From positions 1-37,655 of the forward strand of contig JBKEDS010000054.1 in NCBI GenBank assembly GCA_047975545.1: a stretch of 37,655 nt of DNA, given 5' to 3'. The notes under the pieces were generated by a model, which searched no databases, was not told the origin of the DNA, and saw only the letters and a list, made by a program, of their open reading frames with translations. The translations under genes were made by a program, and so were the position numbers. Positions within the stretch are counted from its first letter, which is position 1. Every line of letters begins with the position of its first letter. Shown one piece after another: positions 8,058-15,690 of this stretch. This stretch comes from JBKEDS01 sp047975545. GTDB taxonomy: Bacteria; Bacteroidota; Bacteroidia; Flavobacteriales; Flavobacteriaceae.

Positions 8058-8783
8058 ATGGAACCACTTCAAAATAAAGTAGCCTTAATAACGGGCGGCT
8101 CAAAAGGCATAGGTTATGGGGTAGCCCAAGCCCTGTTGGCACAAGGCATTAACGTGGCCATAACAAGCCGCTCGGAAGCCTCGGCACAAAAAGCGGCCGA
8201 TGCCCTAAATGCTAATTCGCCCCTTAACGCCAAAGCCATAGGCGTTACCGCCGATGTACGCAGTTTTAAAAGCCAACAAGAAGCCGTAGCCAAAGTTTTG
8301 CAGCATTTTAAAACCATCGATATTGTAGTAGCCAATGCCGGAGTAGGGCATTTTGCAAGTATCGAGGAACTAACCATAGCGCAATGGCAGGACACCATAG
8401 ACACCAATTTAACAGGCGTGTTTTACACTATTAAAGCTACAATTCCGGCCTTAAAACAATCCAAAGGCTATTTTATAAGCATTTCCAGTTTGGCGGGCGC
8501 CAATTTTTTCGCCAAAGGGTCGGCCTATAATGCCAGTAAATTTGGGCTTACGGGCTTTACGCAGGCCGTTATGCTCGACTTGCGCCAACACGGCATAAAA
8601 GTTAGTACCATTATGCCCGGCTCGGTATCTACTTACTTTAACGGCAATACCCCCGACGAAACCGATAATTGGAAAATCCAAATTGAAGATGTTGGCCAGT
8701 TGGTAGTAGGTTTAGTTAAAATGAACCCAAGAACCCTACCCAGCAAAATAGAGGTACGCCCCACCATGCCGCCTTCAAAATAA
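8058..8783 (+). CDS. SDR-family oxidoreductase (3-oxoacyl-ACP-reductase-like)
   Basis: A classical short-chain dehydrogenase/reductase of 241 residues. It shows the NAD(P)-binding TGGSKGIG at 12-19, NAG at 93-95, the catalytic Ser at about 144, and Tyr157 and Lys161 in YNASK. The basic SRSEAS segment after the second strand hints at NADP preference. The substrate cannot be named. Similar proteins are annotated as 3-oxoacyl-ACP reductase, but distance from fatty-acid genes argues against that specific role. It lies between a DUF4136 lipoprotein and a sulfatase, with gaps of 23 and 18 nt, consistent with a three-gene transcript. Confidence 0.85.
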   Translation: MEPLQNKVALITGGSKGIGYGVAQALLAQGINVAITSRSEASAQKAADALNANSPLNAKAIGVTADVRSFKSQQEAVAKVLQHFKTIDIVVANAGVGHFASIEELTIAQWQDTIDTNLTGVFYTIKATIPALKQSKGYFISISSLAGANFFAKGSAYNASKFGLTGFTQAVMLDLRQHGIKVSTIMPGSVSTYFNGNTPDETDNWKIQIEDVGQLVVGLVKMNPRTLPSKIEVRPTMPPSK

Positions 8784-8801
8784 ACACTAAACTAAAACCA
8801 A

Positions 8802-10307
8802 ATGAATTTATTAAAAAGAAGCTCCTTAATCGTTGTATTTTGCATGTTTTTCGCCTGTAAAAACCAAGGAAAAACGCAAGAAATTACCAAAACCGAATTA
8901 GAAAAGCCAAATATCCTGCTTATTGTGGTGGACGATTTGGGCTACGCCGATTTTTCGCCCTTTAAAAACCATAGCCCCGAAATTTCAACGCCAAACCTAC
9001 AGCGCCTTGCCAATGCCGGAACGGTTTACACCCAAGCCTACACCACAGCGCCCGTTTGCAGCCCATCGCGTTCGGGATTAAATACCGGAAAAAACCAATT
9101 TCGATGGGATAAGGAAGCCGCTTGGAAACCCGGATTGCCCACCGAAACCAAAACCATTGCCGAGTATTTAAAAGAAGCGGGCTACCAAACCGCCCGAATA
9201 GGAAAATCGGATTACGGCAAAAATTATTTCGACTTCAACGTACGCGAATATCCCCTGAACCACGGCTACGATTATTTTCTTGGTTTTAGCGCACACGCCC
9301 ACGATTATTGGTTAACCTCACAGGAAAGTGCCAATAAAACACCCGACCCAAACGGTACAAGCTCGCATCTTGGGCCATTAATGGAAAACAAAACCTATAA
9401 AAGCTATCCCGACGAGGCTTATTTAACCGATATTTTTACCGATGAAGCCATAAAATATATGAAAGCAAAGAAGGATAAGCCCTTTTTCCTAACCTTGAGC
9501 TATAATGCCGTTCACCACGTTATCCATGAAGTACCGCAAAAATACTTAGATAAATACAACGTAAAGCCCATACACAATTACAATCCTGCCGATAACGAGG
9601 ATTTTGAGGGCAAACGCCCCGGGACTTATTGGGCGTATTACGAAAAATATACCCGATTGGGCGCTATAAACGGTACCGATATGCGCAAATACTACTTGGC
9701 CAACCTCAATTGTTTGGACGATAATATTGGCCGTGTTTTAGATGTTTTAAAAGAAGAAAAATTAGACGAAAATACCGTAATCGTGTTTGTATCCGACAAT
9801 GGCGGTTCGCCCATAACAGGCGCCGACAACCAGCCCTTAACGGCAGGAAAATACAGCCTTTGGGAAGGTGGTATACGGGTGCCAATGGCTATGGTATGGC
9901 CTAATAAAATTGAAAAAGGCAAAACGGAACACGCTCCCGTTTCGGCAACCGATATTTTGCCAACATTAACCTCGGCAGCCAATATTGCGCTAACCGATAC
10001 TTATATCGATGGCGTAAACCTATTAAATCCCGATAAAAACAGGCTATTGGTTTGGCAATGGGGAAAATCCTGGGCAGTACGTAAGGGTAAATGGAAACTA
10101 ACCAACACAACTTCCAACTGGGGCAAAGGCCCCCGGCCTTCGGATCAGTTTATAGCACCAATTTCCCAAGACGATTCTTTAAAACTATTTAATTTAGAAG
10201 AAGACCCCGGCGAACGCCATAATATAATAAAAGCAAATCCCGAAACCGTAAACCAGCTAACAAACGATTACCAAAACTGGATGGCCGAAAATGTTGGGAA
10301 ATTTTAA
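8802..10307 (+). CDS. Sulfatase (arylsulfatase family S1), lipoprotein
   Basis: Hydrolyses sulfate esters, most likely on algal polysaccharide fragments in the periplasm or on the cell surface. The N-terminus ends in FFACKN, a lipobox with Cys19. The metal ligands D44-D45 stand in NILLIVVDDLGYADF. The catalytic motif CSPSR begins at Cys86, which needs oxidation to formylglycine. No maturase gene is in the window. GKSDYG and the C-terminal AVRKGKWKLTN and LFNLEEDPGERHNI motifs are typical, and the 501 residues match the family. Subfamily and substrate cannot be assigned by eye. It follows the SDR gene by 18 nt. Confidence 0.92.
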   Translation: MNLLKRSSLIVVFCMFFACKNQGKTQEITKTELEKPNILLIVVDDLGYADFSPFKNHSPEISTPNLQRLANAGTVYTQAYTTAPVCSPSRSGLNTGKNQFRWDKEAAWKPGLPTETKTIAEYLKEAGYQTARIGKSDYGKNYFDFNVREYPLNHGYDYFLGFSAHAHDYWLTSQESANKTPDPNGTSSHLGPLMENKTYKSYPDEAYLTDIFTDEAIKYMKAKKDKPFFLTLSYNAVHHVIHEVPQKYLDKYNVKPIHNYNPADNEDFEGKRPGTYWAYYEKYTRLGAINGTDMRKYYLANLNCLDDNIGRVLDVLKEEKLDENTVIVFVSDNGGSPITGADNQPLTAGKYSLWEGGIRVPMAMVWPNKIEKGKTEHAPVSATDILPTLTSAANIALTDTYIDGVNLLNPDKNRLLVWQWGKSWAVRKGKWKLTNTTSNWGKGPRPSDQFIAPISQDDSLKLFNLEEDPGERHNIIKANPETVNQLTNDYQNWMAENVGKF

Positions 10308-10314
10308 TTTTTTT

Positions 10315-10461
10315 TCAAGATTCCGAACCGTCGTTTTTTTTATCGCTGCTCGACATAAATTTCACTAAAAAACCTATCAAGGCAAGGCATACAAGCGCAA
10401 AAACGGCTATCATGACTACGCCGTTGTTCCAATTGGATAAGGCTATGGTTTGAGTTGTCAT
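10315..10461 (-). CDS. Small single-pass membrane protein, 48 residues
   Basis: The ATG at 10461 opens a 48-codon frame ending in TGA at 10315-10317. The product begins MTTQTIALSNWNNGVVMIAV. It has one hydrophobic span (about residues 15-36, VVMIAVFALVCLALIGFLV) and then a polar, Lys/Asp/Ser-rich tail (SSSDKKNDGSES). This layout is convincing for a real small inner-membrane protein, although I cannot name it. It converges on the sulfatase with 7 nt between stops. A 14-bp palindrome (10523-10536) lies upstream of the start. The gene is separated from the thioredoxin operon by that operon's terminator. Confidence 0.65.
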   Translation of the reverse strand: MTTQTIALSNWNNGVVMIAVFALVCLALIGFLVKFMSSSDKKNDGSES

Positions 10462-10522
10462 AAATTGAATATTTTATGGTTTGTACAGATTATGAAAGTA
10501 TTAATTTTAAAAATCATTAAAC

Positions 10523-10536
10523 ATGATATTTATCAT
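10523..10536 (-). promoter_or_regulatory. Palindrome ATGATA-TT-TATCAT upstream of the small membrane gene
   Basis: Perfect 6-bp arms around a 2-bp centre, about 60-75 bp before the ATG at 10461, make a plausible operator. It differs from the GTAACA-type palindromes of the sulfur operon. The protein that binds it is unknown. Confidence 0.4.
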
Positions 10537-10556
10537 AATGGTATGCCCTAAAAATT

Positions 10557-10587
10557 AAAAAACGCTTAAAGTATTTAAGCGTTTTTT
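10557..10587 (-). terminator. Terminator of the thioredoxin/sulfur operon
   Basis: AAAAAACGCTTAA pairs with TTAAGCGTTTTTT. On the minus strand the stem is followed by T residues, about 75 nt past the trxA stop. Confidence 0.85.
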
Positions 10588-10659
10588 CCAAGAATTGCTA
10601 TTAATTTCAAGTCTTGGGAGAGAATTTACTATTACAAAAATACAGCAAAACCCGCAGTT

Positions 10660-10956
10660 TTAGCTATGCAATTGTATCAGTTGTACCAACTCGTTTTTTT
10701 GCACCACTCCCGATTGCCTCCAAACTTGTTTTCCGTTTTTAAACAGTATTAAAGTGGGTACGCCCCTTACTTGGTATTGCGCTGCCAAGGCTTGGTTTTT
10801 ATCCACATCAATTTTTATTATGGAAGCGTTATTGCCCAAGTTGTCCTTAACGTCTTTTAAAATGGGGGTCATCGTTTTACAGGGACCGCACCACTCGGCA
10901 AAAAAATCGACCAAAATGGGTTTTTCTTGGTTTACAATTTCCGAAAATTTACTCAT
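10660..10956 (-). CDS. trxA: Thioredoxin
   Basis: Cytosolic dithiol-disulfide oxidoreductase with the WCGPC active site at residues 22-26, the cis-proline segment VRGVPTLILF and the normal length of 98 residues from the ATG at 10956. A longer in-frame start at 11028 would add 24 residues overlapping the upstream DUF3365 gene and reads as untranslated. It is the last gene of the TSUP / MBL-rhodanese / rhodanese / DUF3365 operon, so it may reduce persulfides or rhodanese-bound sulfur. Thioredoxin reductase lies nearby at 14541-15491 in a separate unit. Confidence 0.95.
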   Translation of the reverse strand: MSKFSEIVNQEKPILVDFFAEWCGPCKTMTPILKDVKDNLGNNASIIKIDVDKNQALAAQYQVRGVPTLILFKNGKQVWRQSGVVQKNELVQLIQLHS

Positions 10957-10978
10957 AATATTTATCCTTTCTGTTTTT

Positions 10979-11572
10979 TTACGGGCGCTCGAAACTAACA
11001 TTCCAAATACCCCTAACTTGGTTAACACCGTAACCTATGGCTTTGTCGTTAGGGTACAACAAACCTAACATTTTTATCGTTTCCGGAGCTATATCTTGGG
11101 GCGTTCCGTGGCATTGCAGGCATAGGGCATTTATGGTTATGGGGTAATACACGGTTGTTCGGTTATTGGTTGCTTCAACTATTGGGGCTATGGCTTTGCC
11201 ACTTTCCAACTGCTTTTTAAAGGTATTAATGTGGTTTATTTCCGAAGGAGAAGCCATATTGTTAGGATTCCTGGGCCTGTCCGACACCCGCTTAATTTTG
11301 GCGTTTTGCGCAAGCGCCATGCTGTCGGTTAGCGGATAGGCACGTTCGTTGCAAAACGAAAGGGCTTCCAAAACGCCTTTTTTTTGGATAGTCCCCATTA
11401 AATTTTTACCCAATACCGCTTTTGTTGCCAAAGCGTAGTTTAAGCCTTGTTCGGCATAGAATGTACTGTCCGAATTGGCTTGGCTTTCCGTAACGGAATT
11501 GTTTTCTTTTTTAGTATTGTTGCAGCTAAAAAATACAATTGTTAATAAGGATATAAAAAAGAACTTTACCAT
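10979..11572 (-). CDS. DUF3365 (Tll0287-like) haem-binding lipoprotein
   Basis: The 197-residue product has a lipoprotein signal (FFSC, Cys17) and a single c-type haem motif CLQCH at 151-155. It matches the DUF3365/Tll0287-like fold, a PAS-like haem sensor or electron carrier domain. It should sit in the periplasm attached to a membrane. The conserved EALSFCNERAYPLTD and VSDRPRNPNN segments are typical of the family. It lies between a rhodanese (5 nt gap) and trxA (22 nt gap) and is probably translationally coupled. A role in sulfur or redox sensing, or in accepting electrons from sulfur oxidation, is an inference from context. Confidence 0.85.
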   Translation of the reverse strand: MVKFFFISLLTIVFFSCNNTKKENNSVTESQANSDSTFYAEQGLNYALATKAVLGKNLMGTIQKKGVLEALSFCNERAYPLTDSMALAQNAKIKRVSDRPRNPNNMASPSEINHINTFKKQLESGKAIAPIVEATNNRTTVYYPITINALCLQCHGTPQDIAPETIKMLGLLYPNDKAIGYGVNQVRGIWNVSFERP

Positions 11573-11577
11573 GGTTT

Positions 11578-11913
11578 TTATTTGAAATTACTAATACCGC
11601 CCTGCAAGTCGTAAACTTCGGGAAACCCCATTTTTGCTATTTTCCTTGATGCTTTTCGGCTTCGCATACCGCTTTGGCAATATACGTAAACTGGTTTGGT
11701 TTTGCTTAATTTTTTAATTTCGGAACTAAAGCTGCCCGAAAAATAATTGATGTTTTTTGCCCCTTTTATAGCGCCCGAACTGTATTCGGCAGGTGTACGT
11801 ACATCCACCAATTGTACTTTGTTTTGAATTTGGAATTTAAATTCCGAAGGCGACAAGACTTTAATGTTATTATTGCTTTCACCCCTACCGAACAAAAAAG
11901 AAAAAAATGACAT
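11578..11913 (-). CDS. Rhodanese-like sulfurtransferase
   Basis: A single-domain rhodanese of 111 residues. DVRTPAEYSSG gives the substrate-side motif, and Cys79 in VYCQSGMRSRK is the persulfide-carrying residue. There is no signal peptide, so the protein is probably cytosolic, though the short hydrophobic MSFFSFLFG start could associate with membrane. The GMRSRKASRKIAKMGF segment is typical. It lies 24 nt after the MBL-rhodanese gene and 5 nt before the DUF3365 gene, inside the sulfur operon. It probably transfers sulfane sulfur between glutathione or thioredoxin persulfide and the operon's other enzymes. Confidence 0.92.
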   Translation of the reverse strand: MSFFSFLFGRGESNNNIKVLSPSEFKFQIQNKVQLVDVRTPAEYSSGAIKGAKNINYFSGSFSSEIKKLSKTKPVYVYCQSGMRSRKASRKIAKMGFPEVYDLQGGISNFK

Positions 11914-11937
11914 TGTTTTTGCTTTTAAAATTGAAAC

Positions 11938-13349
11938 TTATTTTAAGGTTGAAGGGCAAACATGGTTTGTAACGGGAATCCCGGCTTGTTTTATGGCCGC
12001 AAATCCACCTTCAATATCGATTAGGTTATGAATGCCCCTGCTTTTTAAAATGGAAGCGGCAATAACCGAGCGATAGCCACCTGCGCAATGGATGTAAAAA
12101 GGCTCGCTTTCGGGAAATTCGGTTAAATATTCGTTTAAATAATCTAAAGGAGCATGGTGGGCATTTACAACGTGTTCCGATTGAAACTCGCCTTCCTTAC
12201 GGACATCGAAAACACGGAGTGTTTCTTTTTCCATCTTGCGTTTAAAGTCGTTTGCCGAAATGGCCGATATGGTATCGTATTCGAATCCTGCGTCTTTCCA
12301 CGCCTTAAAGCCTTCTTTTAAATAGCCCAAGGTATTGTCGAAACCCACCCGTGACAGGCGGATAATGGTTTCCTCTTCCCTGCCCTCGGGAGTTATCAAG
12401 AGGATGGGCTGTTTTACGTCGGCAATCAGGGCGCCTACCCATGGCGCAAAGCCGCCGTCGATACCAATAAAAATAGACCTTGGTATGTGGCCTTTAACAA
12501 AATCGGTTTGGTGGCGCACGTCTAAAACCACGGCGCCTGTTTCGTTTGCCAAGGCCTCGAACGCCTTTGCTGTTAAGGCGGTTTTTCCTTGCTCGATAAC
12601 CTCATTGATATCGGCGTAGCCTTCTTTGTTCATCTTTACGTTAAGCGGAAAATATTTTGGGGGCGGTAGTAAACCTTCTGTTACTTCTTTTATAAATTCG
12701 GCTTTGGTCATATTGGCACGCAGGGCGTAATTGGTCTGTTTTTGTTCGCCAAGCGTGCCTACCGTTTTTTTGCTTAAATTTTTACCGCATGCCGAGCCGG
12801 CACCGTGGGCAGGGTATACAATAACATGTTCGGGCAAAGGCATTATTTTGTTTCGTAAGCTATCAAAGAGCAAGCCTGCCAATTCTTCTTGTGTCATATT
12901 TGCTGCTTTTTGCGCCAAATCGGGGCGGCCACATCGCCCAGAAACAGGGTGTCGCCGCTAAAAATAGCGTGGTCGTTGCCGTTTTCATCCTTCACCAAAA
13001 AGGTAGCGCTTTCCATGGTATGTCCGGGGGTGTGCAATACGGTTATGGTAATGTTTCCTAAATTAAAAACTTGCCCGTCCCGGGCAATAACAGCTTCGAA
13101 ATTGGGGTTTGCGGTAGGCCCGTAAATAATGGGGGCCCCGGTTTGTTTCGATAGGGTTATGTGCCCGCTAACAAAATCGGCATGGAAATGGGTTTCGAAA
13201 ATGTACTTGATTTTTGCATTGTCCTTCTTGGCTTTTTCCATATAAGGTGCAACTTCGCGAAGCGGGTCTATTATGGCCACTTCGCCATTGCTTTCAATAT
13301 AATAAGCGCCTTGGGCAAGGCATCCTGTATATAATTGTTCTATGTGCAT
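11938..13349 (-). pseudogene. MBL-fold hydrolase with two rhodanese domains, -1 frameshift
   Basis: The intact family has about 470 residues: a metallo-beta-lactamase domain related to persulfide dioxygenase (ETHE1-like), then two rhodanese domains. Here the first 145 or so codons (13349 to about 12930) carry MBL metal ligands in THFHADFVSGH and LHTPGH. The frame then reads GDV-AAPIW and stops at 12894. In the next frame the expected continuation LAQKAANMTQEELAGLL runs to 11938. Restoring one G in the GTGGCCGCC stretch near 12927-12931 gives GDVGRPDLAQKAAN, matching the family. The first rhodanese lacks an active cysteine (LLITPEGREEE), as is usual. The second has it (IHCAGGYRS). Either the gene is broken or a base is missing in the assembly. 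It is the second gene of the sulfur operon and has its own promoter and palindromic operator. Confidence 0.88.
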
Positions 13350-13371
13350 AGTTTTCTTGTTTAATCTTATA

Positions 13372-13415
13372 CAAAAATACTGTTTTTAAAAAATTTTGTT
13401 GGTAACAAGGGTTAC
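13372..13415 (-). promoter_or_regulatory. Promoter and palindromic operator of the MBL-rhodanese gene
   Basis: The -7 element TATTTTTG (13372-13379) lies 22 nt upstream of the ATG at 13349. The near-palindrome GTAACA-AG-GGTTAC (13402-13415) is centred 36.5 bp upstream of the 5'-proximal edge of the -7 box, i.e. near -41.5. No -33 TTG is present. This is the class II layout of Crp/Fnr-type activation. The site overlaps the TSUP stop codon. Confidence 0.55.
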
Positions 13416-14218
13416 AGTAAAGGGTTTTGTGCTATTTCCTTCAATAAAATATAAATGGCCATAAACAGGACAAACCAACCAAATACTTTTTTTAATTTAT
13501 GGCTTGGGATGCGTTTTGATGCGTGTCCGCCTATTAAAATCCCAATTATGGTTAACAGTGAAAATGATAGTAAAAACGGCCAATCTATAATTAAATGGTG
13601 CAAATCGCCCACAAAACCGATAATAGCGTTGAAAGCGACGATTACCAAAGAAGTTCCTACGGCTTTTTTCATGGGCAAGCCTGCCCAAAGTACCAAGGCC
13701 GGGACATATAAAAAACCGCCTCCGGCCCCTATTAATCCCGTAATTGTACCAATAGCCAACCCCTGCACAAAGGTTTTATAATAGGCTTGTTTTGTGTAAC
13801 GGGCATTGCTTTTTTCCTTTGTGTTTATCATGGAAGCGGCGGCAATTAACATAATAATAGCAAAGAAAACCATAATAGCCATATCCTTAATTAAGGTGTA
13901 ACTTCCAATGGTTGCAATGTGTTCGGGTATGTTGGGTACTACAAAGCGCCTGGATAGATAAACGGCAATAAATGAGGGAAAGGTGAAAAGCAGCCCCGTT
14001 TTAAAATCTACCAAGTTTTCCTTGTGCTTTTGTATTACCCCGACCACCGACGAAGTACCTACTACAAATAACGAATATGCCGTAGCCACAACAGGGCTGT
14101 AACCTAACACATAAACCAGGAGCGGTACGGTTAAAATAGATCCACCGCCGCCCATTAGCCCCAATACCACACCAATTAACAGGGCTATAATATAACCGAG
14201 AACATCAAAAAACTGCAC
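13412..14218 (-). CDS. TSUP-family (TauE/SafE) sulfite/sulfonate exporter-like permease
   Basis: An integral inner-membrane protein of 268 residues with about eight hydrophobic spans. It carries the duplicated glycine-rich signature of the family (GVVLGLMGGGGSILTVPLL near the N-terminus and GTITGLIGAGGGFLYVPAL in the second half). TSUP proteins move sulfite, sulfonates or related anions. Its place at the head of an operon with a persulfide-dioxygenase-like enzyme, rhodanese and thioredoxin points to export of sulfite formed from sulfane sulfur. That substrate is inferred from context. It has its own promoter and an operator shared in sequence with the next gene. Confidence 0.9.
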   Translation of the reverse strand: MQFFDVLGYIIALLIGVVLGLMGGGGSILTVPLLVYVLGYSPVVATAYSLFVVGTSSVVGVIQKHKENLVDFKTGLLFTFPSFIAVYLSRRFVVPNIPEHIATIGSYTLIKDMAIMVFFAIIMLIAAASMINTKEKSNARYTKQAYYKTFVQGLAIGTITGLIGAGGGFLYVPALVLWAGLPMKKAVGTSLVIVAFNAIIGFVGDLHHLIIDWPFLLSFSLLTIIGILIGGHASKRIPSHKLKKVFGWFVLFMAIYILLKEIAQNPLL

Positions 14219-14234
14219 CGTTTTGTTTTAAGCA

Positions 14235-14278
14235 CAAAGTTAAAATGTTTGTTTAAGTGCGGAGGTAACAAATGTTAC
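14235..14278 (-). promoter_or_regulatory. Promoter and palindromic operator of the TSUP gene
   Basis: The -7 element TAACTTTG (14235-14242) is an exact consensus match. The perfect palindrome GTAACA-TT-TGTTAC (14265-14278 on the minus strand) is centred exactly as far from the -7 box as in the MBL-rhodanese promoter. Again there is no -33 TTG at normal spacing, which suggests activator dependence. Confidence 0.6.
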
Positions 14279-14303
14279 AGTATTAAAAACAGGGATAAAA
14301 ACC

Positions 14304-14345
14304 AAAAAACCTCAACAGTTTGACATAAAACAGTTAAGGTTTTTA
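14304..14345 (-). terminator. Terminator of tRNA-Pro
   Basis: The arms AAAAAACCTCAAC and GTTAAGGTTTTTA pair with one mismatch. On the minus strand the hairpin begins about 5 nt past the tRNA 3' end and ends in T residues. Confidence 0.75.
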
Positions 14346-14349
14346 TTTG

Positions 14350-14424
14350 TCGGGATGACAGGATTTGAACCTGCGACCACACGGCCCCCAGCCGTGTACG
14401 CTAACCGGACTGCGCCACATCCCG
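14350..14424 (-). tRNA. tRNA-Pro(GGG)
   Basis: On the minus strand CGGGATG pairs with CATCCCG to form the acceptor. The D arm is GCGC/GCGT-like with loop AGTCCGGTTA. The anticodon stem ACACGG/CCGTGT carries loop CTGGGGG, giving anticodon GGG. The T arm is GCAGG-TTCAAAT-CCTGT and the discriminator is A. CCA is not encoded. The length is 75 nt. Confidence 0.94.
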
Positions 14425-14501
14425 TTTTAAAATGGAGTCCAAAGAAAAGATTTTTTACAAAAACAAAAAAATAATATTTTACTTTTTTTGGTAAAAAAAC
14501 A

Positions 14502-14527
14502 AAAATCAAGGCTTTTGCCTTGATTTT
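14502..14527 (-). terminator. Terminator of trxB
   Basis: AAAATCAAGGC and GCCTTGATTTT form a perfect 11-bp stem with a 4-nt loop, followed on the minus strand by T-rich sequence. It lies just past the trxB stop. Confidence 0.88.
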
Positions 14528-14540
14528 CATTCTCTTATTT

Positions 14541-15491
14541 TTAACCTTCCTTAGCCGCCAGATAACGTTCAGCATCCAAAGCGGCCATACATCCTGTTCC
14601 TGCAGCGGTAATGGCTTGTCTGTACACATGGTCGGCAGCATCGCCACTAACAAAAACACCTTCTATATTTGTTTTTGAAGTGCCTGGTTTATTTATAATA
14701 TAGCCTGTTTCATCTAATTCCAAATAGTCTTTAAAAATATCGGTGTTGGGTTTATGCCCAATAGCTACAAAAAATCCGGTTACGGGTATTTCGCGCTTTT
14801 CATTGGTTTTGTTATTAAACACCTTTACGCCGGTTACGACTTGTCCATCGCCTACCACTTCTTCGGTTTCGGTATTAAATAGAATTTCGATGTTAGGTGT
14901 GTTCATAACGCGTTGCGCCATAATTTTAGAAGCCCTAAACTCGTCACGGCGTACCAGCATGGTTACTTTTTTACATAATTTGGACAGGTAATGTGCTTCC
15001 TCGCAAGCCGAATCGCCGGCACCCACGATAACCACTTCTTGGTTTCGGTAGAAAAACCCATCGCAAACGGCACATGCCGAAACACCTCCGCCCAGCTTTA
15101 AGTATTTTTGTTCGGATTCCAATCCTAAATATTTAGCCGATGCGCCTGTCGATATAATAACCGTATCGGCGTGTATTTCTTTTTCATCTTTAACCCAAAC
15201 TTTATGCACATTGCCCGATAAATCTACTTTGGTTACCCAGCCGTTTCGTATGTCGGTTTCAAATCGTTCGGCTTGTTTTTGTAGTTCAATCATCATTTCG
15301 GGGCCAGAAATTCCCGCAGGATATCCGGGGAAGTTTTCAACCTCATTAGTGGTTGTTAGTTGCCCTCCCGGTTGCTGGCCTTGGTATAATACCGGATTCA
15401 TGTTTGCTCTTGCTGCATATATGGCCGCCGTATATCCGGCAGGGCCTGAGCCTATTATAAGGCATTTTACGTGTTCTATTGTATTGGACAT
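14541..15491 (-). CDS. trxB: Thioredoxin reductase
   Basis: An FAD- and NADPH-dependent flavoenzyme that reduces thioredoxin. The 316 residues match the low-molecular-weight class. FAD binding is shown by GSGPAGY at 14-20, the redox motif is CAVC at 140-143 (usually CATC), and NADPH binding is shown by GAGDSA at 157-162. The C-terminal FAD motif is GVFVSGDAADHVYRQAITAAGTGC. It is monocistronic with its own -7 element and terminator. Together with the thioredoxins at 10660, 23890 and 24651 it can supply reducing power for peroxide or persulfide handling. Confidence 0.97.
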   Translation of the reverse strand: MSNTIEHVKCLIIGSGPAGYTAAIYAARANMNPVLYQGQQPGGQLTTTNEVENFPGYPAGISGPEMMIELQKQAERFETDIRNGWVTKVDLSGNVHKVWVKDEKEIHADTVIISTGASAKYLGLESEQKYLKLGGGVSACAVCDGFFYRNQEVVIVGAGDSACEEAHYLSKLCKKVTMLVRRDEFRASKIMAQRVMNTPNIEILFNTETEEVVGDGQVVTGVKVFNNKTNEKREIPVTGFFVAIGHKPNTDIFKDYLELDETGYIINKPGTSKTNIEGVFVSGDAADHVYRQAITAAGTGCMAALDAERYLAAKEG

Positions 15492-15515
15492 AATTATTTT
15501 ATAATTTTAGCTGCA

Positions 15516-15523
15516 CAAAAATA
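15516..15523 (-). promoter_or_regulatory. -7 element of the trxB promoter
   Basis: TATTTTTG on the minus strand matches TAnnTTTG and lies 24 nt upstream of the trxB ATG. The -33 region offers only TTA. Confidence 0.5.
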
Positions 15524-15626
15524 CGGTTTTTGGTGGTAACCCTGCGTTAAAGTTATCAAAAGAAATTATTTGTCCATAACCAAGTGCTATCCTGCTAATT
15601 TCTTATTTCATAAACTTATTAATATA

Positions 15627-15667
15627 AAAGCCAAGTTCCTTGTTTTTTCAACATAGAACTTGGCTTT
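15627..15667 (-). terminator. Terminator of the kdgK-pfp-eda operon
   Basis: AAAGCCAAGTTC and GAACTTGGCTTT form a perfect 12-bp stem with a 17-nt loop, 23 nt past the aldolase stop on the minus strand. Confidence 0.8.
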
Positions 15668-15690
15668 ATAAATTTCGGAATATAATTATC

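Noticed and set aside
14312..14659. A minus-strand frame of 115 codons through tRNA-Pro into trxB
   Set aside because: It reads through the tRNA and the trxB terminator in a different frame from trxB.
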